Shown: positions 45,658 to 56,044 of the stretch, piece by piece | Position numbering within the stretch: the first letter of the stretch is position 1 | Layout: every line of letters starts with the position of its first letter | NCBI GenBank assembly: GCA_035772735.1 | Contig: JASDFA010000007.1 | Span: 86,823,501 to 86,887,500 of the forward strand | Direction of reading: 5' to 3' | Source: Datura wrightii | Taxonomy: Eukaryota > Streptophyta > Magnoliopsida > Solanales > Solanaceae | DNA: 64,000 nucleotides | The notes under the pieces: generated by a model | Seen by the model: the letters and a program-made list of their open reading frames with translations, nothing else | What the model was told of the DNA's origin: nothing | The model's database searches: none | Made by a program: the position numbers and the translations under genes

Positions 45658-47270
45658 TGATGAGTTGGAAATTTACCAACTCATTAGGCTCCTAATCATG
45701 AGTTTTTTCTTAGTTTTTGAGTCATTTATGTGGATTTTATGACCTTTCTCTTGAATTCTTTGTAGGTACTTCACGTGAGTAAAGAAAGCATGAATTCGAG
45801 AAATACACATGGAATTTGAGAAGAAATTTGATGAGTTAGCATATGAGGGAGAGGAACCAAAGATACGGGAAGTTTTGATCTCAAAAAGAGGTGCAAGGAC
45901 GTGCTTTGAATAGGCTAAAAGCCGATCTGGAAGGGCGAAACGCCGAAGCTACTGCCCAGACCGGCTAAACAACCGACCCTTCACAGAATGGCACCGGCTA
46001 AATGCCCCTGAACCGTTGGTTCACCCCTGCTAGGCCACTGTTAGGCTCTCCACGAATTGTCACCGGCGAAACGCCGATTCCTCGCTGGAGAAGCCGTTTA
46101 ATGAAGGGTAAAAGGGTTCAAAAAGGTCTTCAAAGTATCTAGAATCTTCAAGGGCATTTGGGAAAGTTGTACACAAGAAAGTACAGATATATAACCTCCA
46201 CTGTACACGAACCAAAGGGAATTCGTTCGTTCATCAATTCAATCATCTAGAATTCATCTTCTTCATAGAATTTTTAGTAGAATATTTTTCCCATAGACTT
46301 ATAGAGTTAGGTAGTACTTTTATTCTTCTTTTTCTTTAACCTATTTTGGGGGAATTCCACCATTACTGTAATATCTTGTGAAGCAAATTCGTGAACCTAA
46401 TGCAATAAATGTGAGGGGAATCTTCTTGGTATCTTCTCTCTATCTTTAAATATGCTTTACTAATTTGCTAGTTAGAAGTATATTCATGGTGGGTTTGTTA
46501 ATTTGATTGGGGTTTTGATAAATTGCCTTGGATTCTCATTGAATTATAGATGGTATTACCAGATTCATGTTCATATTGTTCAATTAAGTGTAAATCTATT
46601 AGATTCTCTTCAATATATTAATGAAGATCCATTGATTATGATATGTGTCTATTTATTCTATCTTGATTAATTTTTGACAGAGAATAATTAAGTAATGAAA
46701 GAGAATATAGTAGTGGGCATGGATAAGAGATTGTGAAATTAGGCTAGAAATAGCTGAAATTGCTTTCTCATTCCTTATTGGCAACTAATAGCTAGGAATA
46801 GTGCAATTGCTAATCCAAATAAAATTGGGTTGAGCTAAGTTGTGGCTAGAGTTTTGATAAAACTCTAGCAAGAGGTGGTCAATAGGCTGAGAAGCTGAGA
46901 TTACCCATATCCCGAGAGTATTTACACTTGTTGAACTTGTGAGAGAATCTAAGGCTCGTCAATTCACGATTTAATTATGATCCCATCTATAGAATGCCCA
47001 TAGCCTTTCACTTGTGATTGCTTCAATTGAGATTCCCCACAATTAGTCTTAGTTTAGAATTAGATAATTATTTGCTCTTTCAATTTTCCCCCAATTTTAC
47101 TTTTCAAATGTTGAACAATTATGCGTTCCAGTTTGAATTAGTTTATAACTTTTGAATTATTGACTCAATTCTCTATGGGATTCTACCCAAACATCCATCA
47201 AAAATATTTATTTTGAGCAACGAGCATTTATGCTCTTTCATAAAAGAGGAGTGTAGTTTGGACGTTATCA
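45658..47270 (+). repeat. E10 5' LTR
   Basis: It starts TGATGAGTTGG and ends GACGTTATCA. A perfect 9-bp terminal hairpin occupies 45660-45684. GC-rich inverted words (ACCGGCTAAA, CACCGGCGAAACGCC) lie at 45915-46085, with the TATA-like GATATATAACC at 46186-46196. A mutated GGGATTCTACCC block sits at 47177-47188. Confidence 0.85.
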
Positions 47271-47285
47271 AGTTGTTGCCGGGGA
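47271..47285 (+). other. E10 primer binding site, damaged
   Basis: GTTGCCGGGGA (47275-47285) matches the end of TGGCGCCGTTGCCGGGGA, the Athila-type site; the first six or seven bases have changed. Confidence 0.6.
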
Positions 47286-47375
47286 ATTAAGTTATGATAA
47301 GCCATTGGTTATTTATTGATTCGAACTAGTTTTGCATTTTTTTTTCTTGTTTTTTTGTTTGTTTGTAGTTGAATA

Positions 47376-48377
47376 ATGGCATCATGGAATAAAAGGAGGT
47401 TTGTTGGTGGCAACCTTTATTATGATGACCCATGTCCCTATTGTGGAGGACCACACTATTGGCATGATTGCAAATATGCCCCTAGAAGGGAGATGAGTGC
47501 ACCTTCTCCTTCCTATGATGGGTATAGATGCACATTATGTGGTAGTCATGGGATACATTAGGATGTATGCCAAAATGGGGTCACTTCTCGCTATAGTGAC
47601 TATGAAAGAAGTTGTGCTCCTAAGTTTGAAGGGAATGAAACCATGGCAAGAGAGGCAAGAAAAATACATGTGGGCGCATAGAAGCCATGCTCTAAGCCTT
47701 TTTGGAGTGGGAGTCTAATGCGGAAAAGAACATCAACTCCTCCAAGCCCATGGAATCATCCACTCCTAGAGGGGAGCGGTAAATGTCTAAAAGAAAAAGC
47801 AAAGGAGACATTGAGGAGAATAACAAGAAGAAGTGAACAATGGGGCATAGTTCAACTTGGCTCATGGGTGGAAGCTCAAAATGATGAGGAAGAAGGAGTC
47901 AAGGTGAGTGTTGAAGAAGTCATAGAGGTGTGCCAACCAACCAACATTGTAAAAATGCAAGATGACAAGGTTGAAGAAGTGACACTATAGTCTCCTAATG
48001 TCATCCAACATATCACGCTCAAGGACTCTAGTGCTCTTGAAGAGGAGGAGGTCAAGCAAGAAGCATTCTTGAAAGGGGAGTGACTTAGACCTCCATCTTA
48101 TCATTTTTCAACATTGAACTTTGTTGACAAAATGGAGATTGGGGAGACCAAGTCAATGAAAGAAGTTGAGGAGGAAGATCAAGGTGGCTTCATCTTAGAG
48201 TATGACATGCCAACAAGGCCGAAGAACCTTCCTCCTTTAAGGGACAAGAAACATAAGATGCAATATCCATTACTTGGCCCCTTGATGCTTACACCACCAC
48301 CCCTCAAGCGGAGTAGAAGAATGGACAAGAAACTAGAGGTGCGATTCAAATGCTCAAAATGGAGAGAAAAGTGGTGA
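47376..48377 (+). pseudogene. E10 zinc-knuckle protein, 334-codon frame with four nonsense codons
   Basis: The start is ATG at 47376 (MASWNKRRFVGGNLYYDD). Two cysteine motifs follow: CPYCGGPHYWHDC (residues about 21-33), like the CXXCGGPHXXXXC knuckle of Athila Gag, and CTLCGSHGIH before the first stop. One frame then runs unbroken by shifts to TGA at 48375-48377, with stops only at 47559 (TAG), 47679 (TAG), 47988 (TAG) and 48081 (TGA). The rest is charged and Glu/Lys-rich (NDEEEGVKVSVEEVIEVC, EEDQGGFILEYDMPTRP). No capsid domain is recognisable. It may be an RNA-binding Gag derivative; function is inferred. Confidence 0.7.
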
Positions 48378-48387
48378 AAATTGAAGT

Positions 48388-48433
48388 CGTCGAGCCACGC
48401 CGTTAAATAAGGTGCTTCTAGGGAGGCAACCCA
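48388..48433 (+). other. Conserved post-stop motif of Athila-type elements (E10 copy)
   Basis: It reads CGTCGAGCCACG, CCGTTAAATAAGGTGCTTC, GGGAGGCAACCC and begins 10 nt after the stop at 48375. See the E8 and E11 copies. Confidence 0.75.
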
Positions 48434-49984
48434 AATGCTTTTACATTTTTTTATTTTTCTTTTATATTTTTTTGCTTTACATTTGTGTTGTCTTTGATTT
48501 TACAGGGTTGGAACAGGTGTGGAACATGGCAAACAGTGAGAGAAGAAAAAGAAAAAGGAGAGCATGGGAAATGCATATAAAATGGATGCCTCCACCGTAT
48601 CAGGGAGTTATCTCACCCATTCATTCCTCATTTTGTTTTACCTTAGGCATTGAGGACAATGCATTATTTTTGTTAGGGGTGAAGTCTGAGTAGCCCACTG
48701 TTAACTAATGTTCGATATGGCCCTATGATAGATTGGATGATGTCATTCTTAAGGGTAAATCGTCATTACTTGCGAGTTTGTATCACCTTTTTAGATAGTA
48801 GTCTTTGAATAAACTCTAAGGGTTTTATTTATACTATGGTTCTTTCCCAAGGAGCGATTTCTTTGTCTTTTCTTTTTATTGTCTAACCGGATTGGCATTT
48901 CCCGATGATAGATTGAGAGGAGACTTTCTTAAGGGAAAATGTCAAGTCTAGAGTCTTGTAGAGTATCATGTGCACATGTTTGACGAGGTACCACCAACAT
49001 TTCTTGTTTGGCATTGCGCATGAATTTTGAAAAGCAAAAAAATAAAAAGAAAAGGGGGTATCTAAATGTGAAAATGAGCACGCTCTTATCATGAATTATA
49101 TATTCCTTGATTGACTTGTTGATTCATAACTAGCTCATTTAAAGTAATCCTCTTAATATGACAAGTGTGTGAATTCCTTGGATTGTGATGCCTTGTGTAG
49201 TGAGGTTTTTGGTTTAATTCTTGTGTATGCATGATTGTCTAGAACTTTCCCTGAGTGTGATTCAAGGAGAAATGATAGATGTGGATGCACTTAGAACATG
49301 ATCATAGGCCCTCTTTTGTTAGTCACTTCACCCAAATGACCTCCTTGAACATTAATCTTTGATAGCCAATGTTTGAGCCTTGGACCCTTTCTTTGGAAAC
49401 CACATTACAAGCCTATTAATCATTTTAAATCCTTCTCTTTAGCATCCATCCTCCCTAATTGCTAGTGATCAAATAACTAAAAGATGGGCTTGAAGCCCAT
49501 GAAATGGGAGAGATAAGGAAATGAATGTGAGATGAGGCAAAAGCCTAAGTTTGGGGGTTTGCAAGAGAAGAGGGGGGGGGGGAATGATAGCTTCAAGGTG
49601 AGGTAGCACCAAAATCGTGATTCAATGAATGAATTGATGGGTTGAAATACTTCAAATAATCAAAAGATAAAGAATAGTAAAAAGTTCTATCTCTTGCATA
49701 TATAAGGCTAAATGTGAAATTCACCGGCGTTATAAGGGTGGCTTGTGATACACAAATGATGAAGATTATGAATAAGGAGAAATAAGGTGGAGTGATCTCA
49801 ATAAGATGATCGGTGTTACCAATGTTTATAAAGGCATTAGAGAGGCTTTAGTCACCAAAAGCTAAACAATTATCCTACCCTCACCTCTAGCCTTCATTAT
49901 GACCCACAAGTCCTAATTGATTTTGAATGTAGCAATACTACATCAGTGGCGATATACATGAAGGGCAAGCCTATGAGTCAATTT
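48434..49984 (+). other. E10 long untranslated region
   Basis: A T-rich stretch ending GATTTTACAG at about 48506 looks like a 3' splice acceptor. GGCATTGAGGACAATGC at 48644-48660 is a form of a block common before polypurine ends in this group. A second polypurine-like TAAGTTTGGGGGTTTG lies at 49548-49563, well before the real 3' LTR. A G12 run is at 49570-49581. Only short chance frames. Confidence 0.6.
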
Positions 49985-49989
49985 GTATG

Positions 49990-51452
49990 TGCTCGCGCTC
50001 TGCTGCTCGGTATATATTATACACCGACACGCAAGTGTACGTGGTGAAACAAGTAATAAAGTATCTAAGTAGCCAAGTATCGATCCAAGGAGGCTGCTCT
50101 AGATATGCAAAACTGCCTAGTTTACTATATCTCTATTCTATTTCTAACTATGTTAACAACAATCCAACCAAGATTTGAGTGAGTTTTGTTTCTAAACTAA
50201 TTATCTACTAAAATTAATAACTACTATTTACGTTGAGTTTAGACAATGGATATGCACAAGCCAAGGTTAAGAACGAGTAATGAACTTGATAATCATGATA
50301 ATTTGGTCTTCTTCTTCTTCATATTGCTAGCCAAGAACGTTTGCCTAGAAATTAAAACTTCCGTATTTAATTTCACTTTAGATTCATAAACCATTCGTCT
50401 ACATTTCTATGATCAAATGCAATTTATGACCTAATACTACAATTCTGGTTCCTAAATTGACTAATACGGCTTTCAAGTATATTTCTATCAAGAAAGCACA
50501 TCAAAACCCAATTTTCCCAAATCAAGTTAAGAACAATACCCTATTAATTCACAACTTTCCAATTTCATGCTCTCTCGAGTGAAATTGGACTTTTTAGATA
50601 TACATTAATGGTGGCCAATCAAGAATGTAATAAGCACAAGAATTAATAGAACAACATGCAAGAAGAAGAAGAAACCATATCAATTATTACCAACATTCAT
50701 TACACAAGTTCAAAACCTCAGCAAGAAAGGAATTAGTCACTCATTCTTGGATTAATCATCCTAGAATGAGTGTGAATCATGCATACAATTGAAGGAAAGA
50801 AGAAGGGAAGAGAAGACTCTTATCTTTTCTATTCTTCAACTGCCACAAAACCACGTTCCTGCTCCCACTTCTGAACTCAGGCTAAAAAAACTAAAACTAA
50901 AAAACTCCCCTTTAAAAATAACCTAAGTGTGCTATTTATACTAGTGGGAAATTTTTCCCGGAATAACAAGCAACGTGTCGCGGAGGTCAACGCGGAGCAC
51001 TGCCTCTGTGACACGGCGTGGACGTGGACCCTCTCTGGAAATTTCATGGTCCAGATAATTAGCCTCAACGTGGCACGGAGGCCATCGCGGAGGCCTGTCT
51101 CCGTGCCACGGAGCTGTCGCGAGGCCTCACTGGAATCTGCCAATTAATTTCCTCTCCAGGTAGTGTGCTACCGCGATGGCAGCGTGGCACGGCACCATCG
51201 TGGAGCCAGTGTAAAATATGCCATCCGAGGTCTTTTCCACGCTCGCATCCAAGTCCAACTCCGACATAGTTCCAACACGCATTTTAGCTCTTAAAAATCA
51301 CATTATCCTGCAAAACAAATGCTAATCATGTTGGTTAGTATAAATTCACATTTTATTACCAAATACATGATATTATATACACATTGCACAACAAACAAGG
51401 TAAAAATGATACGTTTGAGTATCACTTGGGCATATAAATCCGCCCAAGATCA
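49990..51452 (-). repeat. E11 3' LTR
   Basis: On the minus strand it runs from TGATCTTGGGC (51452) to GAGCGCGAGCA (49990). A palindromic GC-rich array (ACGTGGCACGGAGGCC...TCTCCGTGCCACGG) spans about 50970-51215 and the TATA box is at 50940-50931. Confidence 0.92.
50931..50940 (-). promoter_or_regulatory. E11 3' LTR TATA box
   Basis: Minus-strand TATAAATAGC about 30-40 bp downstream of the GC-rich array. Confidence 0.65.
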
Positions 51453-53458
51453 CTTACCCCACACTTAAATCCTTGTTCGTCCTCGAACAACACATACACA
51501 AATCATGCACATCACATCTCAACCTTTGTCACTATGGTGCAACCATTTACGTTACGGTCATACCGATTATTCGATTTTTGCAAATCATCAAGAAAACATG
51601 CTTGGTCGTAAAAGACAATGACCTTAATACATCGAGGCTTCCTAGACTTTTAAGAATTGATTCTTGATATCGGCAAACTCATGCAAATCAACTAATCAAG
51701 AAATCCGACACGAAAATCAATCTTTCATCAAGCATGTACCCTCACAACTCGAGAGAAACTTCCCCTTTTATGCTCGTGCAGCACACAAACATGCAAGTAG
51801 GGGCATATAAAAATTAATTTCACTCTCTCTCCCAAAAGAATTCACATGCATCATGTCATGACCCATAGGCTTGCCCTTAGTGTATTACTCCACTAATATA
51901 AAGAAATGCAGTGTAGGATCAAATAGGACTTTTAATGGGTTGTAACTGGGCTATGGATCTAGTATATAAATATTGGATTAGCCAATAATAGTCGCTAGCA
52001 TCCTTAAGCGCCTTTTCAACTCATTCCCATCGACTCATGGACATTGTTCCTCTCTTTTCTCTTTTTCTCCCATTCATGCTGGTTTACTTTCATACAGCCC
52101 ATTTCATCAGGCACACTTGACCCCAAACGGAAGGTTTTCATGTACCCTCAATTTCATTTAATTACAACTAGTGCCTCTTCAACATCATCTTTTCTTTCCT
52201 CACTTTGCTTTTCTTTTCTTTTCACTCTTTTCACTCTTTAACACTTTGGGAAACAATTTTCTGTTCTTTGTAAGCGCTTAAGAGCTTCTTATAGACTTTA
52301 AGGCTAATGAAAAGAAGGAATAAAGCTTAGTTCATACAATTCTGGACAAAAGAAAGAAGTCGGCTAAAGGCTCAACGGGCTGACTAGGGTATACAACATA
52401 TAAAAAGGTAGAATTTGACAAGAAAACAATGGAAACTAACGGTTAAAAAAAGAAATGCCTACATCCTTTCCGACACTACACCTCCTTCATTTCGCTTTGT
52501 ATACACGCCAGGCAAGTTCTAGACAATTCACAATGACATGGAATAGCAAAACCTCACTCACACTTCATGCACATGCTCGAATCTAGATGCATCCACAGAC
52601 TCTTTAATTAGTCAATTACATGAATTCAAGATTAAGCCTCAATCATAATGAACCAAATTCTATAGCCTAGGTAACTCAACATATTTACACAATTACATGC
52701 TTTCAAACGAATCACTTTCACATTTCGAACATCAATTACACACGCAACAAAATTTTAGCAACCATAAGCAACTACAGTTTATTGATGCAATCCACCAAAG
52801 AAACTAAAAACAAAACATCTACTCCTATCGACTACATTTCCCTTAAGACGGTCGTCATCCATCCATCATAGGGAATGGTCACTAACTATGACATCGGTTC
52901 AATGGGACTATTCTCGGTAAAAGAACCGAAAACAAACTCTGAGAAACCCAAAAATAAAACTTCACAATTTTTGCAACACATCGATCATTTCGATGAAAAA
53001 AATATTTACAAAATATGTTGATAAGTGCAACATCTTTTCGCAATAATTTTGAAAAACATCGATCATATCGATAGAGAAAAAAAATATTTACAAAATTTAC
53101 AAAATATTTACAAAGGCAACCATAACTTTTAAAAACACACATCATTGGCCACAAATGAATATATACACATCATTCACAAATCAGTTCACAACAACAGTGA
53201 AAGCAAAGCCTAGTACTGGAAAAGCCAATCAATCTCTAGGATGCTTTTCAACTAAGCGGCAACTAAAGAGGTAGCGAGACTGACCGCAATTTCAGGAATA
53301 GGACACAGACATACATAAACGTCAGGGAAGAATATACAGCAGATTTAGAGCCTATGACCCAGCACCTAACTACTCCCCACCCCACACTTAAATCGAACAC
53401 TATCCCCAGTGTTCACAAAAATACAAAGCACAAAATTTTGGGTGGTGAAACTCCCTGC
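51453..53458 (-). other. E11 3' untranslated tail with repeated polypurine motifs
   Basis: TAAGTGTGGGGTAAG abuts the 3' LTR (51467-51453) and recurs as ATTTAAGTGTGGGGT at 53393-53379, just after ORF3. A long A/G-rich tract on the element strand occupies 52265-52040. No gene is supported. Confidence 0.75.
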
Positions 53459-54679
53459 TCAGTCGAAATATTTGACTTCCTCATCCGGTGCTGCAGCCTC
53501 GTCGCCCATATCTGAATTAGCTCCCTCGCCATCATCGGACTCCACATTAGAGTCCTCACGACGTGTCTCCTCATCAGTAGGGACGTCGTCGTCAGTCGGC
53601 TTCACAAAGGCTGGCCCCACCTTGCATAAAGCTCTGGCGTTCTCGCCAAAAGGGTAGTCCAGCTCCAGCTGCCATAATTCATCCTCGGTGGCTGGTCTCC
53701 CACCTATCCGTAGCTGCAGCATCTGCATACCGAACATACGGGCCATATACTGGTCGTCACGAGCATGTCGCTCGGCCAGAGTCAGCACAGGTCCGTATGT
53801 AGTGTCGGGGGCCTTGGTCTTTGTCACATCAAGGGCCCTCCGCTCCAACTGTGGAATGTAATCAAAGGCTTCTTCCTCAACGTCGAGGCCTCGGAGGAAG
53901 GTGGTGATGAGTCCGCCAAACCCGTATCTGTGGCCCTGGTGTAGTCTGGTTCTCTTCATGGAGGATATTATAACCGCCCCCACATTAATCTCAAGCCCTT
54001 TCATAAGGGCATACACCAGGCAGACACGGTCCCGGGTCACGTCTGTCATATGTACTCCCGGGATCAAACACGAACATATAATTTTTAGCCAGATTCTGGC
54101 CTCCCTGTTCATCTGCGAATAAGGCAGAGTCTGGTGGTAACCCCTCTCTTTGTGTCTACTCCATCGGGCTGTGGATCGAGCCCCACACAACGTACGTCTG
54201 ATGTCGACGTACGGTGGGGTGATGTTGAGCTGGCGGAGAACGTGGGCGTCTGTGTCCCGCGCTCCAACGATGGCATTCAGCTGCTGGGGTTCCAGAGTGA
54301 CAATCTACCCTCTGATTTTAATAGTGTGGCTTCTGATGGCCGGGTTCCAGTTGGCATAAAATTCCCGGACCAAGTGAAGGTTGCACTCCTTGGGCTCCTG
54401 AAAAATAAAGCTGAGCCCAGCTGCCTCAATCCTCTGTACGATGTGAGGGAACTCCTGTGCGAGTGGTTCCCTTGCAATATATTCCTCCGGGAAGTACTTG
54501 TTCTCCTTATGCTTTGCGTACCACTTCTTCCCTTCATCGGTAACCCATCGTGTTCCGTATCGGCGGTGTTGACCGCGTGGAATAGCAGGTGCAGCTGGGA
54601 CAGCAGTGTCCAGTCTCATTCTCTTTCTGCCGGTGCCTGAGGTTGAAGCACCCTTGCCTTTATCTTGTCGGCTGGCCAT
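53459..54679 (-). pseudogene. E11 ORF3, 'putative plant transposon protein' family (one stop)
   Basis: ATG at 54679 (MASRQDKGKGASTSGTGRKR) opens a 407-codon frame ending TAG at 53459, broken only by TAG at 54307-54305. The N-terminus is basic and Ser/Gly-rich. The family core follows (RRYGTRWVTDEGKKWYAKHK, LVREFYANWNPAIRS, LNAIVGARD, NREARIWLKIICSCLIPG, DRVCLVYALMKGLEINVGAV). The C-terminal 40 residues are strongly acidic (TDDDVPTDEETRREDSNVES). The family is usually found after pol in Athila elements; its function is unknown and no membrane segment is evident. The start is preceded by AAATTGACAG|GTACA, a plausible splice acceptor. Confidence 0.85.
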
Positions 54680-55990
54680 TGTACCTGTCAATTTACACAG
54701 ACAAGCACAACGTTAAGCTAAAAACTTGTTAGCTTTGGCTAAGGTCAGGTTAAACAAAATTTACCCCACACTTAGTCTTTAACAATATTTACAACATGTT
54801 AGCAAGGATAGCTCTATTTACACCCCAAACACAATCACTATAAACATATTGCTTAGTGCGTTCACAAAAATTCGACAGCATAACGGCTAGCGAACTACTC
54901 AGACTTCATACAGCTAACCCAATCCTACTATCGACAGCTATTCACCCATAGCACTTAGCAACGATAACAACAACAAAATAGAAACAACAATACAAACATT
55001 TTATATACACTAATCTAAGCAATTCAACCAATTCACATATTACGCAATGTCCCACAAAAATTCGAGAATTAGTCGTCTTTCACCAATTATACAATATTTA
55101 CCACGACTTATATCAAATAATAACCACACCCCGGCATCAATTTCGTCAAACTATCAAGTTACCCAAGTTAAAATTCAACAACCCCAAGCCCTAGAACTCA
55201 ATTCGACAATCAACAATGAATTATTCAATCAATCGATAAGTTCACCCGTCAACTACAACAATCCGAACACAATCAATCGCAAAATAATTCACGTCATGTT
55301 TAATTTCTACCTATGGTGATATATCTCACCTCACATGCTCAAAATCGACAAAAATCGCCAAAAATTTGAGATAGATGATGAAAACATACCTTGGAATTGA
55401 AGAATCGATAAAGACTTGACGTTTTCCTTGCCTCTTAACGTGGCACGGAGCTTGGGGGTAGGGGAATGGGTGTTTGGTCGCGGAGGGTAGAGGGAATGGG
55501 GAAAAATGGGCGAAAATCGGGGGTTTATTTAAAAGAAACACGCGGGTCACCCGGAAACCCGGTGTGACCCGGCACTGGGATAAGGGCAACGTGTCACGGA
55601 GGGTAATGCGGAGGCCCTCCTCCGTGACACGGAGCCAACGCGTTGGCTTACTGGAATTTTAAAAAATTCCATATTTGCCTTCAACGTGTCACGGAGGCTA
55701 ACGCGGAGCATTGCCTCTGTGACACGGCACCAACGCGCCAGTGCTCTGTTTCACTATCAAATTTTATTTTTCATACCTCGCCTCGTTTTCTCGATTCCAA
55801 GTATTTTCCTCCGGTATACCTGAAAATCACCTCACTAAACAAAAATTGGTTAAATGACTAGATTCCCTACTAAAAAAAATAAAAATTACTAATTAAAATG
55901 CACATCTAAACCTAGTCAAGAAAAAGAAAAGAAAATCAAATAAAAGAAAAACTTTACACTAAGGAAAAAGAAAGAAAAATATTTTTCACT
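54680..55990 (-). promoter_or_regulatory. E11 spacer upstream of ORF3 with LTR-like hairpin array and TATA-like box
   Basis: Palindromic words like those of the LTR recur at 55745-55560 (ACGTGTCACGGAGG...CCTCCTCCGTGACACGG; CACGGAGGCTAACGCGGAGC). On the element strand they are followed at about 55530-55520 by CTTTTAAATAAACCC, a TATA-like box. ORF3 starts 840 nt further on. A third TAAGTGTGGGGTAAA motif is at 54774-54761. The 90-codon frame at 55047-55319 on the plus strand looks like chance. Promoter activity is an inference. Confidence 0.5.
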
Positions 55991-56037
55991 GGTTGCCTCC
56001 CGTGCAGCGCCTGGTTTAACGTCGCGGCTCGACAGCC
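55991..56037 (-). other. Conserved post-stop motif of Athila-type elements (E11 copy)
   Basis: On the minus strand GTCGAGCCGCGACGTTAAAC, then CAGGCGCTGCACGGGAGGC, then AACC. It begins 8-9 nt after the gag-protease stop at 56045-56047. Confidence 0.8.
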
Positions 56038-56044
56038 TTTATGC

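Noticed and set aside
54134..54640. 168-codon plus-strand frame
   Set aside because: Antisense shadow of ORF3 in E11, whose protein similarity is on the minus strand.
55047..55319. 90-codon plus-strand frame rich in Asn and Ser
   Set aside because: AT-rich spacer of E11; it lies on the opposite strand to both E11 genes and has no family pattern.
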